Part shown: positions 54,232 to 64,000 of the stretch, one piece after another
Layout: each line of letters begins with the position of its first letter
How positions within the stretch are numbered: the stretch's first letter is position 1
Assembly (NCBI RefSeq): GCF_018143015.1
Contig: NC_054740.1
Span: 54,732,796-54,796,795, forward strand
Direction of reading: 5' to 3'
Origin: Lytechinus variegatus
Taxonomy: Eukaryota; Echinodermata; Echinoidea; Temnopleuroida; Toxopneustidae
DNA length: 64,000 nt
Made by a program: the position numbers and the translations under genes
Notes under the pieces: model-generated
What the model was told of the DNA's origin: nothing
Database searches by the model: none
What the model saw: only the letters and a program-made list of their open reading frames with translations

Positions 54232-54245
54232 GTTACCATGGTAAC
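54232..54245. promoter_or_regulatory. Perfect RFX X-box palindrome
   Basis: GTTACCATGGTAAC fits the RFX consensus GTNRCC-N2-RGYAAC on both strands. It lies in non-repetitive DNA (54110-54400) with no gene visible nearby. One motif cannot show function. Confidence 0.35.
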
Positions 54246-57200
54246 AAGTCACTTTGAGTCACTGACACCTGACGGTTAATTCCTACCCGAGCAACTTGAG
54301 ACCTCCTCGTTAGCATGAAAAACAGACAATTACCATAGGCGATAATCACTCGCTTCTTGAGTGACAGTTCTGTGATTGGTGTGGGATGATTATCTTAGCA
54401 TCTTTCCCCTCCATCTGCATGGGTCCGGTACCACAAAGGTGAGGGGATTGATAGCAAATATGAGAGGAAACCTCCGATTGGTTCTTGGACAGTATTTTAA
54501 ACGAAATGTGCATGTATCTTTGCCCTGGATTGGTCATCACCATTTAGATGATTGATTGCAAGCATCTGTGTGACGGACCCCTGCATGTGGTCTGTCGACC
54601 ACAGTAAGGCAAGAGATGAAGAGGGAGAAAGATAAGTAGAGGGGAGTAAGATAAGAATGAGAGGAAGAAGGAAGAAAGAAAATATGAAAAGAAGGATAAA
54701 CAGAGAATGGTGAAAATACGGGAAAATGAGAGTATATAGGGATGATAGAGAAGTGTGATGGAGGAAGAAGAATTGTGTAAGAAAATTCTAGAACCTTTTC
54801 ATCATCAATGCCCCTATGGTAAACCTACAAGGGAGATGGAGAAAACATTTTGATCGTAACGTCTTGTTTAATCGAAACATTATCGATATCCCTCCTGGCA
54901 AAACAATGTTTTGAATGTCAAATGTATTTGGTGAACATTTATGATTGTTCAAACTAAAGGAGGCGATAATGAAAATATTGCGTGCCGATATATTGTAAGG
55001 AAATGTAATACGAGATTCAAATCGAAAAAAAAATCACTAAAAACAAAAGTAAAATTTCTCCTCATTTTCGTATATGGAGGGATTGATTTTTGAAAATCAT
55101 TCTTCTGCCTTGTAATTCTCGTAATCCTTTTTGTAATTATATCTTTTATAATTATATTGTAATATTTCAATGAAGGGTTAACCCTTCGGGTGCAGCAGAC
55201 CCAAATATGACCGACTCGCATCCTTCTCTCAGACGGCAGGCCCATATAAGGCCCTGCCACAAAATGAAATTTTAGGAAGATTCACTCAAAATTTTGTATT
55301 AAGAAAGTATTAATGATTATGGTGATCCATAGCATTTATATTGTACCATATTTCTGTTGAAAACATTCATAGGCTCAGGCTCATCCAATTAAGTTAGTTA
55401 TTACACGTCTGCTGAAATAACAGGCAAGGTCTCCATATCCCTCATTGTGGAAGGGTGTTCCACATGTTTCAGTTTATGTCGTAATAGTAATGATCATGAA
55501 ATTCAGATAATAATGATGATGATAATGATAATAATAATAATAACAAATGACATCGATAACAATGATAATAATGATTATGAAAATAACAATACAATACTCA
55601 TGGTGACGATATTGATATTTATAACGGTGATAAAACAAAGTTTCTGTACTCAATTTTGGAAAACAATTCACCCCTGCCTTCAGTGTGACTCATCAGCACG
55701 CTGTATGATACATTTCATTATTTTGTTTTCTGTGCTCGTATAATTATTATTATGCATATATTGAATTCAGCAGATCTCACCCTACCCACTCTTTATCCTC
55801 GTAATTAGCTTCGGCTTCATTTTGACAAGTATAAGCCTAATGCTTTTAGAATTCTCCCCTTTATTCATTATACAAGTTTTGACATTTAATCAACACCACC
55901 ACTATATGACAAAATCCCTAATTTGGGTCATTTATATCTACGTTACTTTATTTATTTCATTTTGATAATGTAATATTCATGGACGGGAGAATAAAAATGA
56001 TATATAGATTTGCCTATTTAGGGGAGCATTAAAAAAAAGTGCTGTGGTTGACTTTCACCATATAAATTGCTCCAAGCCAATCATAGGGCAATGATAATCA
56101 CTGACAAAACTCGTAAAGAAAAGAGGCCCAATTTTTTTTTTATTTTTGTTGATTATTTTCATCCACACGGGATCATCTTCAGCGTTAATTAAAGAACGTT
56201 ACATTTGTCTTGTCTTCCCTTTAACATGTTTAATGCCCACGATCATAAAAGCTGATTATTACGGCAAGTTGATTAGAGTAAAGAAAGAGCAGTAACGAAC
56301 ACACCTGGTTGCACAAGCCAGAAACATTTTTCATAGACTCTTGCTTTAAAGTGGCACTTTAAAAAATAAGGGTGAAATTCGAGGGTCGAATGTTACTACC
56401 AGTGGATAAGAAAAATATCTGACATTCCATATCTGACCAGAAAAGGTTATCTCGACCGGCTCATTTAAAAAAATATCGGCATTTATGAAGACTACGCTTG
56501 ACAGGATCAAATTCTGTCAAATGATACGCGCCGTAAGCTAAAACAACAACAGAAACAACAACAACAACAGCAAATTCAGCACCGGAGACAGTAAAATGGC
56601 CCTTATTCTTCCGCCAGTCAAATTTAGTTCCAAACTTGGAGATATATCTTCCCCATTTGGGAAAAGGAAGTTCAGTAGTCACCAAAATTGTAATCAGTGT
56701 TAGATGGACAATCATATTCATTCGCTTTTGCCAATCAGCAATATCAAATTTAAAAATTGAGGATAGGTTGGCTCGAATGATATTCTTTTGCCTGCCTGTT
56801 GTAATTAGGCCCTTGTGACCACCTGTCCTGCAATGTCTTACAACGTGTTTCCAGCCAGATCTCTCTTCTGGCATTAACTCTTTTCCTGCTTTATTTCTTC
56901 TCCTTTATTTATGTAATATTCTATTAATGCTAGAACAAAAGTTGTGTTTTTGAGAACCACCCATGTGACGTCGCCTGAATGAAGATGAAGAATTTCTGCA
57001 CACCCTCCCCATCCATGCTCTTACCGCGTCTAGACGACTGAATAAAATGACTCTACGTCACAATTAACTAACCCGCTTTACCGCCCTGCCACAAAATTGA
57101 AGATAATGCCTTCTCGGACGTCACACAGCTCAAATTTGTAGCATAAAATTTCTGAAAATATGACCATAACCAGCTGAGTAAACTCCAGCGGGCACAAGGG

Positions 57201-57819
57201 GGAGAAATACATATACCGGGAGTCACTCCTGGGGCTAAAAAGTGCATAAAGTCATATACTTGAAAAAGAGTTCTATTTGTATTCACTGGCTGTAGCCACC
57301 GTATTTGCCCAGAAAATATAAACATGTAAGCTGTTTCCTTTGCCATTTATTTATAAATCGTGAGAGAGTTGTTTTTACCTTAAACAGGATGGGAACTCCT
57401 CGGTGTACTTTGGTGCCGTCACAAGTTTGTCCATTGCCGTTTTAATTCTCCGTCAGCGTTATAATCTACGAGGTTAACATACTTTCTCCTGCTATCGGTT
57501 ATAAACACAATTCTTAATCGATAATTCCTGTCTAATACCATAGGTGAGTAGACTTTTCTCTCCAGAAAACCAAGCTTTGACTTGGAATATTTTCAGACGT
57601 GTTTCTCTTTCTGCATCGTGTACGCAGGCATCAAATATTGGATGTCTTGTCTTTCGGAAATAGAGAGCAACCTGATATTCTGTCACTCCTGATGCTGCAG
57701 TCACAACCACGGAACAACAACAAACCAATCGATAGTTTGTCATTGGTTATAACGTGATAGCTTTGATCGGTCTGGTGATCGGTTTTATCTTTGTGACTAG
57801 GGCATCACAAATGATAAAA
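54246..57819. other. Gene-free stretch
   Basis: Purine-rich at 54600-54790, (AAT/GAT)n at 55505-55605, (AAC)n at 56540-56570. A 137-aa minus-strand frame (56461-56874) contains a V-run produced by the (AAC)n tract. I do not recognise it as a gene. Confidence 0.5.
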
Positions 57820-58115
57820 AACCTGCAAGAGCTTCAAGGTACTTGTACTGCTCTTTCAAGTATTCTCGAAGTGTCATGAGTAGACCATCTAAGATTAAGA
57901 CTACCTTACTTTCGACTGTTGATCGAGGTTGATCATCTTAGGTGATTGTCTTTGTGTTTGAAGCACGAACCTGCGAGGGCTTTGGAGGTACTTGCATTGT
58001 TCTATCAAGCTGTCCCAAAGTGCCTTGAGTGGATCATCTTAGATAAATGAAGCTGCCTTACTATCGAATGTTGATAGAAGTTCACCGTCTTAGGTGATTG
58101 TGTCTTTGTTTGAAG
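57820..58115 (+). repeat. Two-copy tandem repeat, ~147-bp unit
   Basis: Both copies contain TGC(A)AGAGCTT/TGCGAGGGCTT, GGTACTTG, GAGT.GA.CATCT.AGAT, CT(G/A)CCTTACT, and ATCTTAGGTGATTGT or GTCTTAGGTGATTGT. About 80% identical. Confidence 0.75.
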
Positions 58116-58914
58116 CGAAGTGTCTTCATTTTTACAATGTTCTCATAAAAAAAATCTACATTATTTTGAATAATCCTCTTGGACAGACAACGTTTCATAT
58201 GTTTTCACATTGCCAGTTCTGAGGGTTTGATTCACGTCATTGAATCATTAAACGCTCAGCTTCAACAATGTGGAGATGCTTTCATACCGAGGACACATTC
58301 AAAGTGTGATTTAAAACCACATTCATGTTCCATTTTACATTCTCTACATTACAGAATTCAACATTACGAGCATGGTTTCACACCGTGGACACACTGAAAT
58401 ACGCACTGTTGTGTGTTAACAGTATCCAATTGATTTACAATCATGTGAAAACATTTAGTTTGAACGAGTGAGGACCATACTGTGGAAACCCAAGTATTGT
58501 TGTATTGTATACCACACGGTGGCCTGAATTTCGGATCATCCACTATACAGCTATAAAATATCTCGCTTTCAACGACGTATTCATGATTGTGATTCAGAGT
58601 ATCAAATTCGGGAAATTGTAAAGATAGTTATACACATGGTTGTTTCACATATTGCTTCACACTTTGGAATTGGAACACTGTGTTTATTCCAGGCCGTTTC
58701 ATAAACTTGTTCGTAAGTTAAGAGCGACTGCATGGTGAACCTTTCTTACGCGCTAACCCATCGCCAAATAACATTTTTTGGTGTATACCATTTCCCGCAA
58801 GAAAGGTTCACCAGTCATTGTTTTAAAATTTTTGAGAATTTTCTCAATGTAAATTAAGAAAAACTCTGTTATTTCGTTAAGGGAGAATTTATTAGCCTAT
58901 ATACAGTGTCTTCA
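58116..58914. other. Gene-free stretch with weak internal repeats
   Basis: Loose repeats of CACACCGTGGACACACTG / ATACCGAGGACACATTC occur around 58280-58400. Nothing else recognised. Confidence 0.4.
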
Positions 58915-59325
58915 GGCGACCACACACCTTATGATTGGTCTGCGACCAGATTTCAGAATAAAATGTAGTAGAATTTGATGCTAATATTGAGACTTGGAAT
59001 ATACTGTGCAATGTTCTAAATCATCGTACGAATACATATGTTAAAATCTGTGACTATATTGCTATCATCCTTCTTTGAATAAAAGCGAATTTAATCTCTA
59101 GTCGTCGACGTCATAGCAGTCGTACGATTGGCTACGATTTGAAGCTAATTTGCCCTTTACTCTGAAATAAAGGTTCGTAATCTTTCAAAATGGTTATATT
59201 AGTATTCTTTCAATTAATTTAAACCTCAAATAAAATGATATGTTCCATTCACATTTTCAGAAAATGAGCAAAATGCGATTTTTTCCAAAATAGGATCGCG
59301 AACAGTCGTAAGGTGTGCGTTGGCC
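58915..59325. mobile_element. ~411-bp transposon, possible TTAA target, copy 2
   Basis: Inverse-orientation copy of 52579-52995. The left end is GGCGACCACACACCTTATGA, the right end (other strand) GGCCAACGCACACCTTACGA. TTAA follows at 59326-59329 and TTCA precedes. Confidence 0.75.
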
Positions 59326-59892
59326 TTAACTTTCCCAATCTTTAGGTATGGTCGAATGTGATGTATAAAGTAATAAGCTCTTACGGTTTTTTTTAATCGC
59401 CACATTATATAATCTAATTACAAAAATGTTAAGAAATGATTTATGTTGAATTGTTTATCACTTTATTTATTATTCATGAAGTTTTTGTTGTTATTATGAC
59501 AATAGTCAATAAAGTGGGGCGTAATTGAAGTTTTATATTAGCTCCGATAAAATCATACATTGAGACAACTATAACTGATCAATCAATCGTAATTTCATAC
59601 GATGCAGAGATGTGAGAATCCCAAATTAAAAAAGTATTGTAATGCTATTCACGACAGAAAAGAGCTAAATTGCTTCAATTCGAATTACTCGATTAAAATG
59701 ATATTGCATTTTTTGATTATCAATTTAAGTGCCATTTCATACACAACGACTTTCATTAAAAGAACAATATTGTATTTGTTCAGTAGATTAATCTGTTAAG
59801 CCAACAGGTTGGGCAATCTTACCAGTTTTTAATATAGATACAATGAAAATATACCCATTCCTTTTCAGCATGCCATACAGTAAATGCCTGAA
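59326..59892. other. Gene-free stretch
   Basis: Unique AT-rich DNA. No exon recognised. Confidence 0.5.
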
Positions 59893-59910
59893 TTTCCCGC
59901 GCGCGGGAAA
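59893..59910. promoter_or_regulatory. Perfect palindrome of two E2F sites
   Basis: TTTCCCGCGCGCGGGAAA is self-complementary over 18 bp and holds two opposed TTTCCCGC E2F-type sites. It opens a GC-richer block (59890-60080). A 124-aa minus-strand frame (59819-60193, ATG start, basic) overlaps the block. I recognise no domain in it. Confidence 0.4.
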
Positions 59911-60080
59911 ATATTATCTTAAGAGTCGCCCTGGAGATAGCGCTCCTCTGCATCCGGTGTTTACCCTCCAGATCCCTCCTCTTCCAGCGGTGTTTACCCC
60001 TTGCAAATTTGTTGGTCGCCGTTTTAGGGAGGAAATTCTCGTCCCGTGTTTTTCTTTTCACGGATGATGTCCCCTGAATA

Positions 60081-61084
60081 ACCTGATGTGGAAAGAGAGA
60101 AAGGGGAAAAGGTAAAAAAGGAGGTGTATCGAAGATAATAGCCCAGTCGATTACCGGTCCGTTGGCATCTCGCTTTTTGCATATTGATATCATCTGCCGT
60201 TGGTACTGGAAGTATACTTGGCCATACCGATGTAGCCTGTGTAGTGTATCACGTTAGATCCCTGTACAGACAATATTATAGGTATTAAAAAACAGGATGT
60301 CGAATATGAAATTGTAAACATTTAAGTCTCTTATTGAATAATCGAATGTTATTTTCGAAACATCTGAAAATGTGAGGGATTTATTTAGAATACATTTAAA
60401 AATTGCATTCTCAAAAGTTGCGACATGGCAAAGTTAAATCCCATTATTAATCCTATTGTTAAGTAATTTGGCTATTTACTCCTATTTGTTTCATATTTTT
60501 GTTTGTTGTTCGTATAGAAATTAAACGATTGATTGTGTGTTAAGTTATAACATTCTGGTGGCCTATATGACCCACAAGCTAAGCTTCTTTGTAGGTCACC
60601 GCATTTCTTTTCCATCATATCTCATCCATGCATGTTGCAATGTTCCATGATAATTCAGTACATGTAATATATATATAATCAGTAATTATTTACTTTTGTT
60701 CTTTGCACTTTACTTGTAATACCAAGATTTACTGTTGCTGTTGTCGGAATTAAAGCGAAATAAAGACTCATCATTCAAAGGTAAACGCAGAGTAGCGAAG
60801 ACAGGAACCATTGAAGTAATCTGTAGCAATGTTTTTGAATGATGGGGATTTGAGCTTGTCAGGTAGGGAAAATTGTGGTGAAAACAATGTAGAACCTGAA
60901 AAAAAAATGGTTTGAGAAAGCATGGAAATTTGAAAGAAGAGGAAGACATCCCAAACGTAATATCTATTTATGTTTCTGTTTCTGTTTATGGTAACTCCTG
61001 TAGGAATTCAACAGGGCAGCATTTGCTGTTAAAAACGCCATGCCGGTGTAACCAATTACCTAGGAAACATTTTACGTCAGGTTA
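60081..61084. other. Gene-free stretch
   Basis: AT-rich unique DNA. No exon recognised. Confidence 0.5.
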
Positions 61085-61215
61085 GTCAGCCATAGTGGAT
61101 GACGTTGTTGACGATATTACTCTCGGGTCTTTTTATCAAAGTGGAGACAATGGCAGAGTGGGGATTCGAACTCACAACCTTGCGATTGCGTTCTAACCAC
61201 TGGACCAACTGGATT
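61085..61215 (-). mobile_element. tRNA-derived SINE head
   Basis: Minus strand from 61215: CAGTTGGTCCAGTGGTTAGA (A box), then GTTGTGAGTTCGAATCCCCA (B box), then CTCTGCCATTGTCTCCACTT. Not a functional tRNA. Confidence 0.7.
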
Positions 61216-63598
61216 GTGTAGTCCAGTTGACATCATAATAATATTCATCAATTACGCACATTTCAAATATTGCTTTTAACGCTGCTTTAGATGAGTTCCA
61301 TGAAGGACGATTTTTTCGTCCTGGAATTTCTTGGGGACATTATTAATTGCCCGAGAATGCTATCACCACTTTTGCTGGAGCCAAGTGTCGATGTATTCTG
61401 GGCTACAGACCCCCTATACCAAAAGAAGAAGGAAAAAAAACGCCGGAAAAAAAGTTAATAACAAAGGTATGAATTGTGTCATTTGTTAAACTTTTTTTTG
61501 TAAATGAATCTCATTTTTAATAGCTTAGCCTACGGAGAAACAATTATAGGATTGTTATCCAGACTTTTCTTTTGAATCATCGTATTTTCTTGCTTCTTCC
61601 TGGTTCTCTTTATTATTTTTTACTTGAAAATCAAAGGGAAATGCAGACGAAACTGCCCCCCCCCCTCTGTGAATACACATGGTCTGTCTAATCACAACGG
61701 CATGTATTCTCATTGTGCATAAAAACGACTTTGATACGAAATTAAGTTGGGAAATAGTTATTGATGACGTTTGTACCTGATTGTATGGCGCATCATTCCC
61801 ACACATATACATCTCAAAGTTGATATGGCAACTTATTTGTCTTTCATTTTTTTGTTGACTTAATTTTTGGGAGGACGTTCCAAGAGGCGGTTTTTTTTTA
61901 TAGTGCTCATCTCCGTTTTAAGAATTCTGCTCTATGATGGGATTGGGAAGGAGGGGTGAAAAAAAGAGAGAGGAGATAAACAATAAGGAGGCTTCTGAAA
62001 TGAAATAATAAAAAGAACATTGTAACATTGTCATGGGTATGCTGACACTCCTTGCATGTATAAAATAATATTACCACAAAACACATATACCTTCACACAC
62101 AAACACACACACATCCATCCCGCACACACGCACACCCGCCCGCACACACCCTCTGTCTTCATTGTCTCTGCCCATCTCCTCTATATGTTTGCACTTGATA
62201 TCATGGTATTATATTTTGTATCTTCTGTCTAAATTATTTCAATTTTATGTTTCAGCCGCGTATTCCTCGGCATTCTCCCCAACCCAATACCACTCACCCC
62301 ACTTTACCCCTGAATTCCTTCGTTATTTTCTCTTTGAAATGTAGCGTGCAAAGGGGATCGTCTTCCGAAATTAATTAACTACAAATAAAAACGTTCATTC
62401 AGGGGTTATTTGAAGTACCAGCATGAGTCGTATCGAGTGGGAATAATACAGAGCAGGGTAACAATTCACGTATTTCAGCGTTCTATTTCTCTCCCCTCGT
62501 CATTAAGCTATCGATTGTTCGCTCGTTACCCGCCCAAAGAGGAGGAAAAATTGATCGTCTGTATGCTAGCTACTTCCAGCTATTCTAATCTAATTAAGGT
62601 GTAATTGATAAAGAGGGAAAGGCTGACAGTAAGGGGGTAGCCAGGTTTTTTAATTGATCATTTTTTATGGGGGAGGGGGCCTTTCCCCCCTCGCCGTTTT
62701 GGGGTAAAAAAATTCCCTGAACTACATGTTATGTTTAAAATTAACTTTGCCTTTGATTTTAAAGGTGCAGATATTGATAATATGATTTTGATAAATGATA
62801 AATAAGGGAAGGTTTAAAAACCCGCTAAAACAAAATTTTGATCAAAGTCTAACTTTTCAAAATATTGTATTATCCCTGTGAACAGTGAAACATTCGTGAT
62901 TTGCAGTTCATTTTTTTTATGTCACAACTTGAACATAAGATATGCAAATTGGTCTTATCAAAATAAATAGATTCGTTGATATTCACAAATTTTATTCTTG
63001 AGCCGCATTTTATCTGGAACGTAAAAATTTGACAAAGTATTGAATATAGTGAAATCTTAAAAATTCTCCTACTATCACCCTTTTTGTGTTACAATTGTAG
63101 TCAGTAAAGTACCATTAGCGATACAGATATCTTATAGTTATACGATTGATATATTTACAGAGCATTAAATATGAAGAAAACATGATAGAATTTATGGCTT
63201 TATTGAACGTTATATACAGTAAAAACGGCGTTTGGGAATTACAAAACAAAACGCTACGAAACTTACAGTAACAGTAATTTTTTAACAGTTCAAAAACCAT
63301 GCTTAATCTATTGAGACTTAAATATTGAAAATTGAACTATGTTGTTTAAGAGTTTAGATACTTACCTTAACCATTGAAACGATTACTGTAATGTTTATTA
63401 TAGTAGACAGCGTGGTATAAAATTTTAAACAACCTTTTTACAGTGTATATGCGCGCATCTCATTGGTTGAAAAACAAGAAGTGTTTAATTTTCGGAGTTG
63501 CAATTGATCGTACGTCTTTCTCGAACGGAACACTCCCGCATGTGTGTGAAGGTGAGTGTGAGGGAGGGAGGCAGTGTAAGTGTGTGGGGCCGGCCACG
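61216..63598. other. Gene-free stretch
   Basis: Holds (CA)n at 62085-62150 and a G-run near 62670. 62340-62610 is non-repetitive with TTAATTAA, CATTAAGCTATCGATTG and CTAATTAAGGTGTAATTG, which are homeodomain-type sites; a regulatory role is a guess. Confidence 0.45.
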
Positions 63599-63680
63599 GG
63601 GCGCCGTGGCCAAGTGGTCTAAGGCACCCAACTATACCAAGGAAGTCCTGGGTTCGATTGCAGGCATGGCCAGAACAAGG
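63599..63680 (+). mobile_element. tRNA(Leu/Ser)-like SINE head
   Basis: GGCGCCGTGGCCAAGTGGTC TAAGG is a good A box. GGGTTCGATTGC is a B box with one weak position. The expected acceptor stem does not pair, so it is a SINE head or pseudogene. It resembles the interrupted copy at 19850. Confidence 0.65.
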
Positions 63681-63918
63681 CGTTTTATCTACTTTGCTCT
63701 TTCATCTACAATATTGAAGCCAACGCGTGCATGTGTTTAAAAAATACAAGAGTGTGTATGTAGGGTGCGTTTCTGTGTGTAATTCTTTTTTTTTTACAGG
63801 TGCATGTGTATTGTTTATTGCAATAATTTTCATGAATGAAGAGGAAGAAATGAAATATCATTTTTTAAAAAGAGCGCATCATATGTAATTGATAAACGTC
63901 CATACAAATTCAATTACA

Positions 63919-63955
63919 CACACACACACATACGCTCGCACACCCCACACAAATG
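63919..63955. repeat. (CA)n microsatellite
   Basis: CA units from 63919 with GCTCGCACACCCCACAC after. Nothing else is seen between 63681 and the window end. Confidence 0.85.
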
Positions 63956-64000
63956 CGTGAGCGGGACTGTCTAACCCTCTTACAGTCCCTCCCAATATCA

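Noticed and set aside
56461..56874. 137-aa minus-strand frame with two hydrophobic segments
   Set aside because: One hydrophobic segment (a run of V) comes from an (AAC)n microsatellite. No recognised domain or splice context. A chance frame of this length is plausible in 64 kb.
63599..63680. A functional tRNA-Leu or tRNA-Ser gene
   Set aside because: A and B boxes are present but the acceptor stem does not pair and the variable region is not convincing. Better explained as a SINE head.

Overview
This window looks like animal nuclear DNA, most likely from an echinoderm and probably a sea urchin. It is AT-rich, intron-rich and full of short palindromic DNA transposons, tRNA-derived SINEs, decayed non-LTR retrotransposons, microsatellites and simple polypurine/polypyrimidine tracts. 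The echinoderm call rests on the style of the repeats, including GC-rich CGAGCGCGAAGCGCGAGC cores inside hAT-like elements and DNA-transposon ends followed by G-runs. It is an inference, not a database result.

Only one complete protein-coding gene can be read. It is a five-exon FKBP-type peptidyl-prolyl isomerase on the + strand (coding 6772-12209, 192 aa). It has a signal peptide, one FKBP domain with most of the pocket residues kept, a C-terminal membrane anchor and a KKXX-like tail. This is the layout of FKBP11, an ER-membrane immunophilin. All four introns have GT/AG borders and their phases agree. A second gene probably begins at 19559: a CpG-rich leader, an ATG, a 37-codon signal-anchor exon and a splice donor. 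I could not identify its later exons.

Layout. 1-1105: 5' half of a minus-strand LINE (start of ORF2, and a frameshifted ORF1). 1227-6540: hAT-like debris, including the C-terminal part of a hAT transposase. 6651-12209: FKBP gene, with transposons in introns 1, 3 and 4 and a 34-bp tandem array in intron 4. 12.3-17.8 kb: repeats, including a five-copy array carrying perfect DR1 motifs and a 700-bp purine tract. 17.8-23.1 kb: nested transposons whose insertion order can be read from target-site duplications, around the candidate first exon. 23-41 kb: SINEs, palindromic MITEs, inverted repeats, a LINE 3' end and tandem duplications. 41.3-42.5 kb: a second copy of the hAT family seen at 18 kb, in the opposite orientation. 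46-54 kb: a palindromic MITE, a 15-bp minisatellite, LINE 3' ends, and a ~43-bp satellite with five-monomer higher-order structure that begins against a transposon end. 54-64 kb: mostly unique AT-rich DNA with an RFX X-box palindrome, an E2F palindrome, a tandem duplication, another transposon and two SINE heads.

I see no prokaryotic genes, CRISPR array, virus or functional tRNA/rRNA gene, and no new multi-gene system. The most informative content is the FKBP gene with its ER-stress-type promoter motif, the datable nested insertions, the mirror-symmetric cores of the hAT family, and the satellite/transposon junction.
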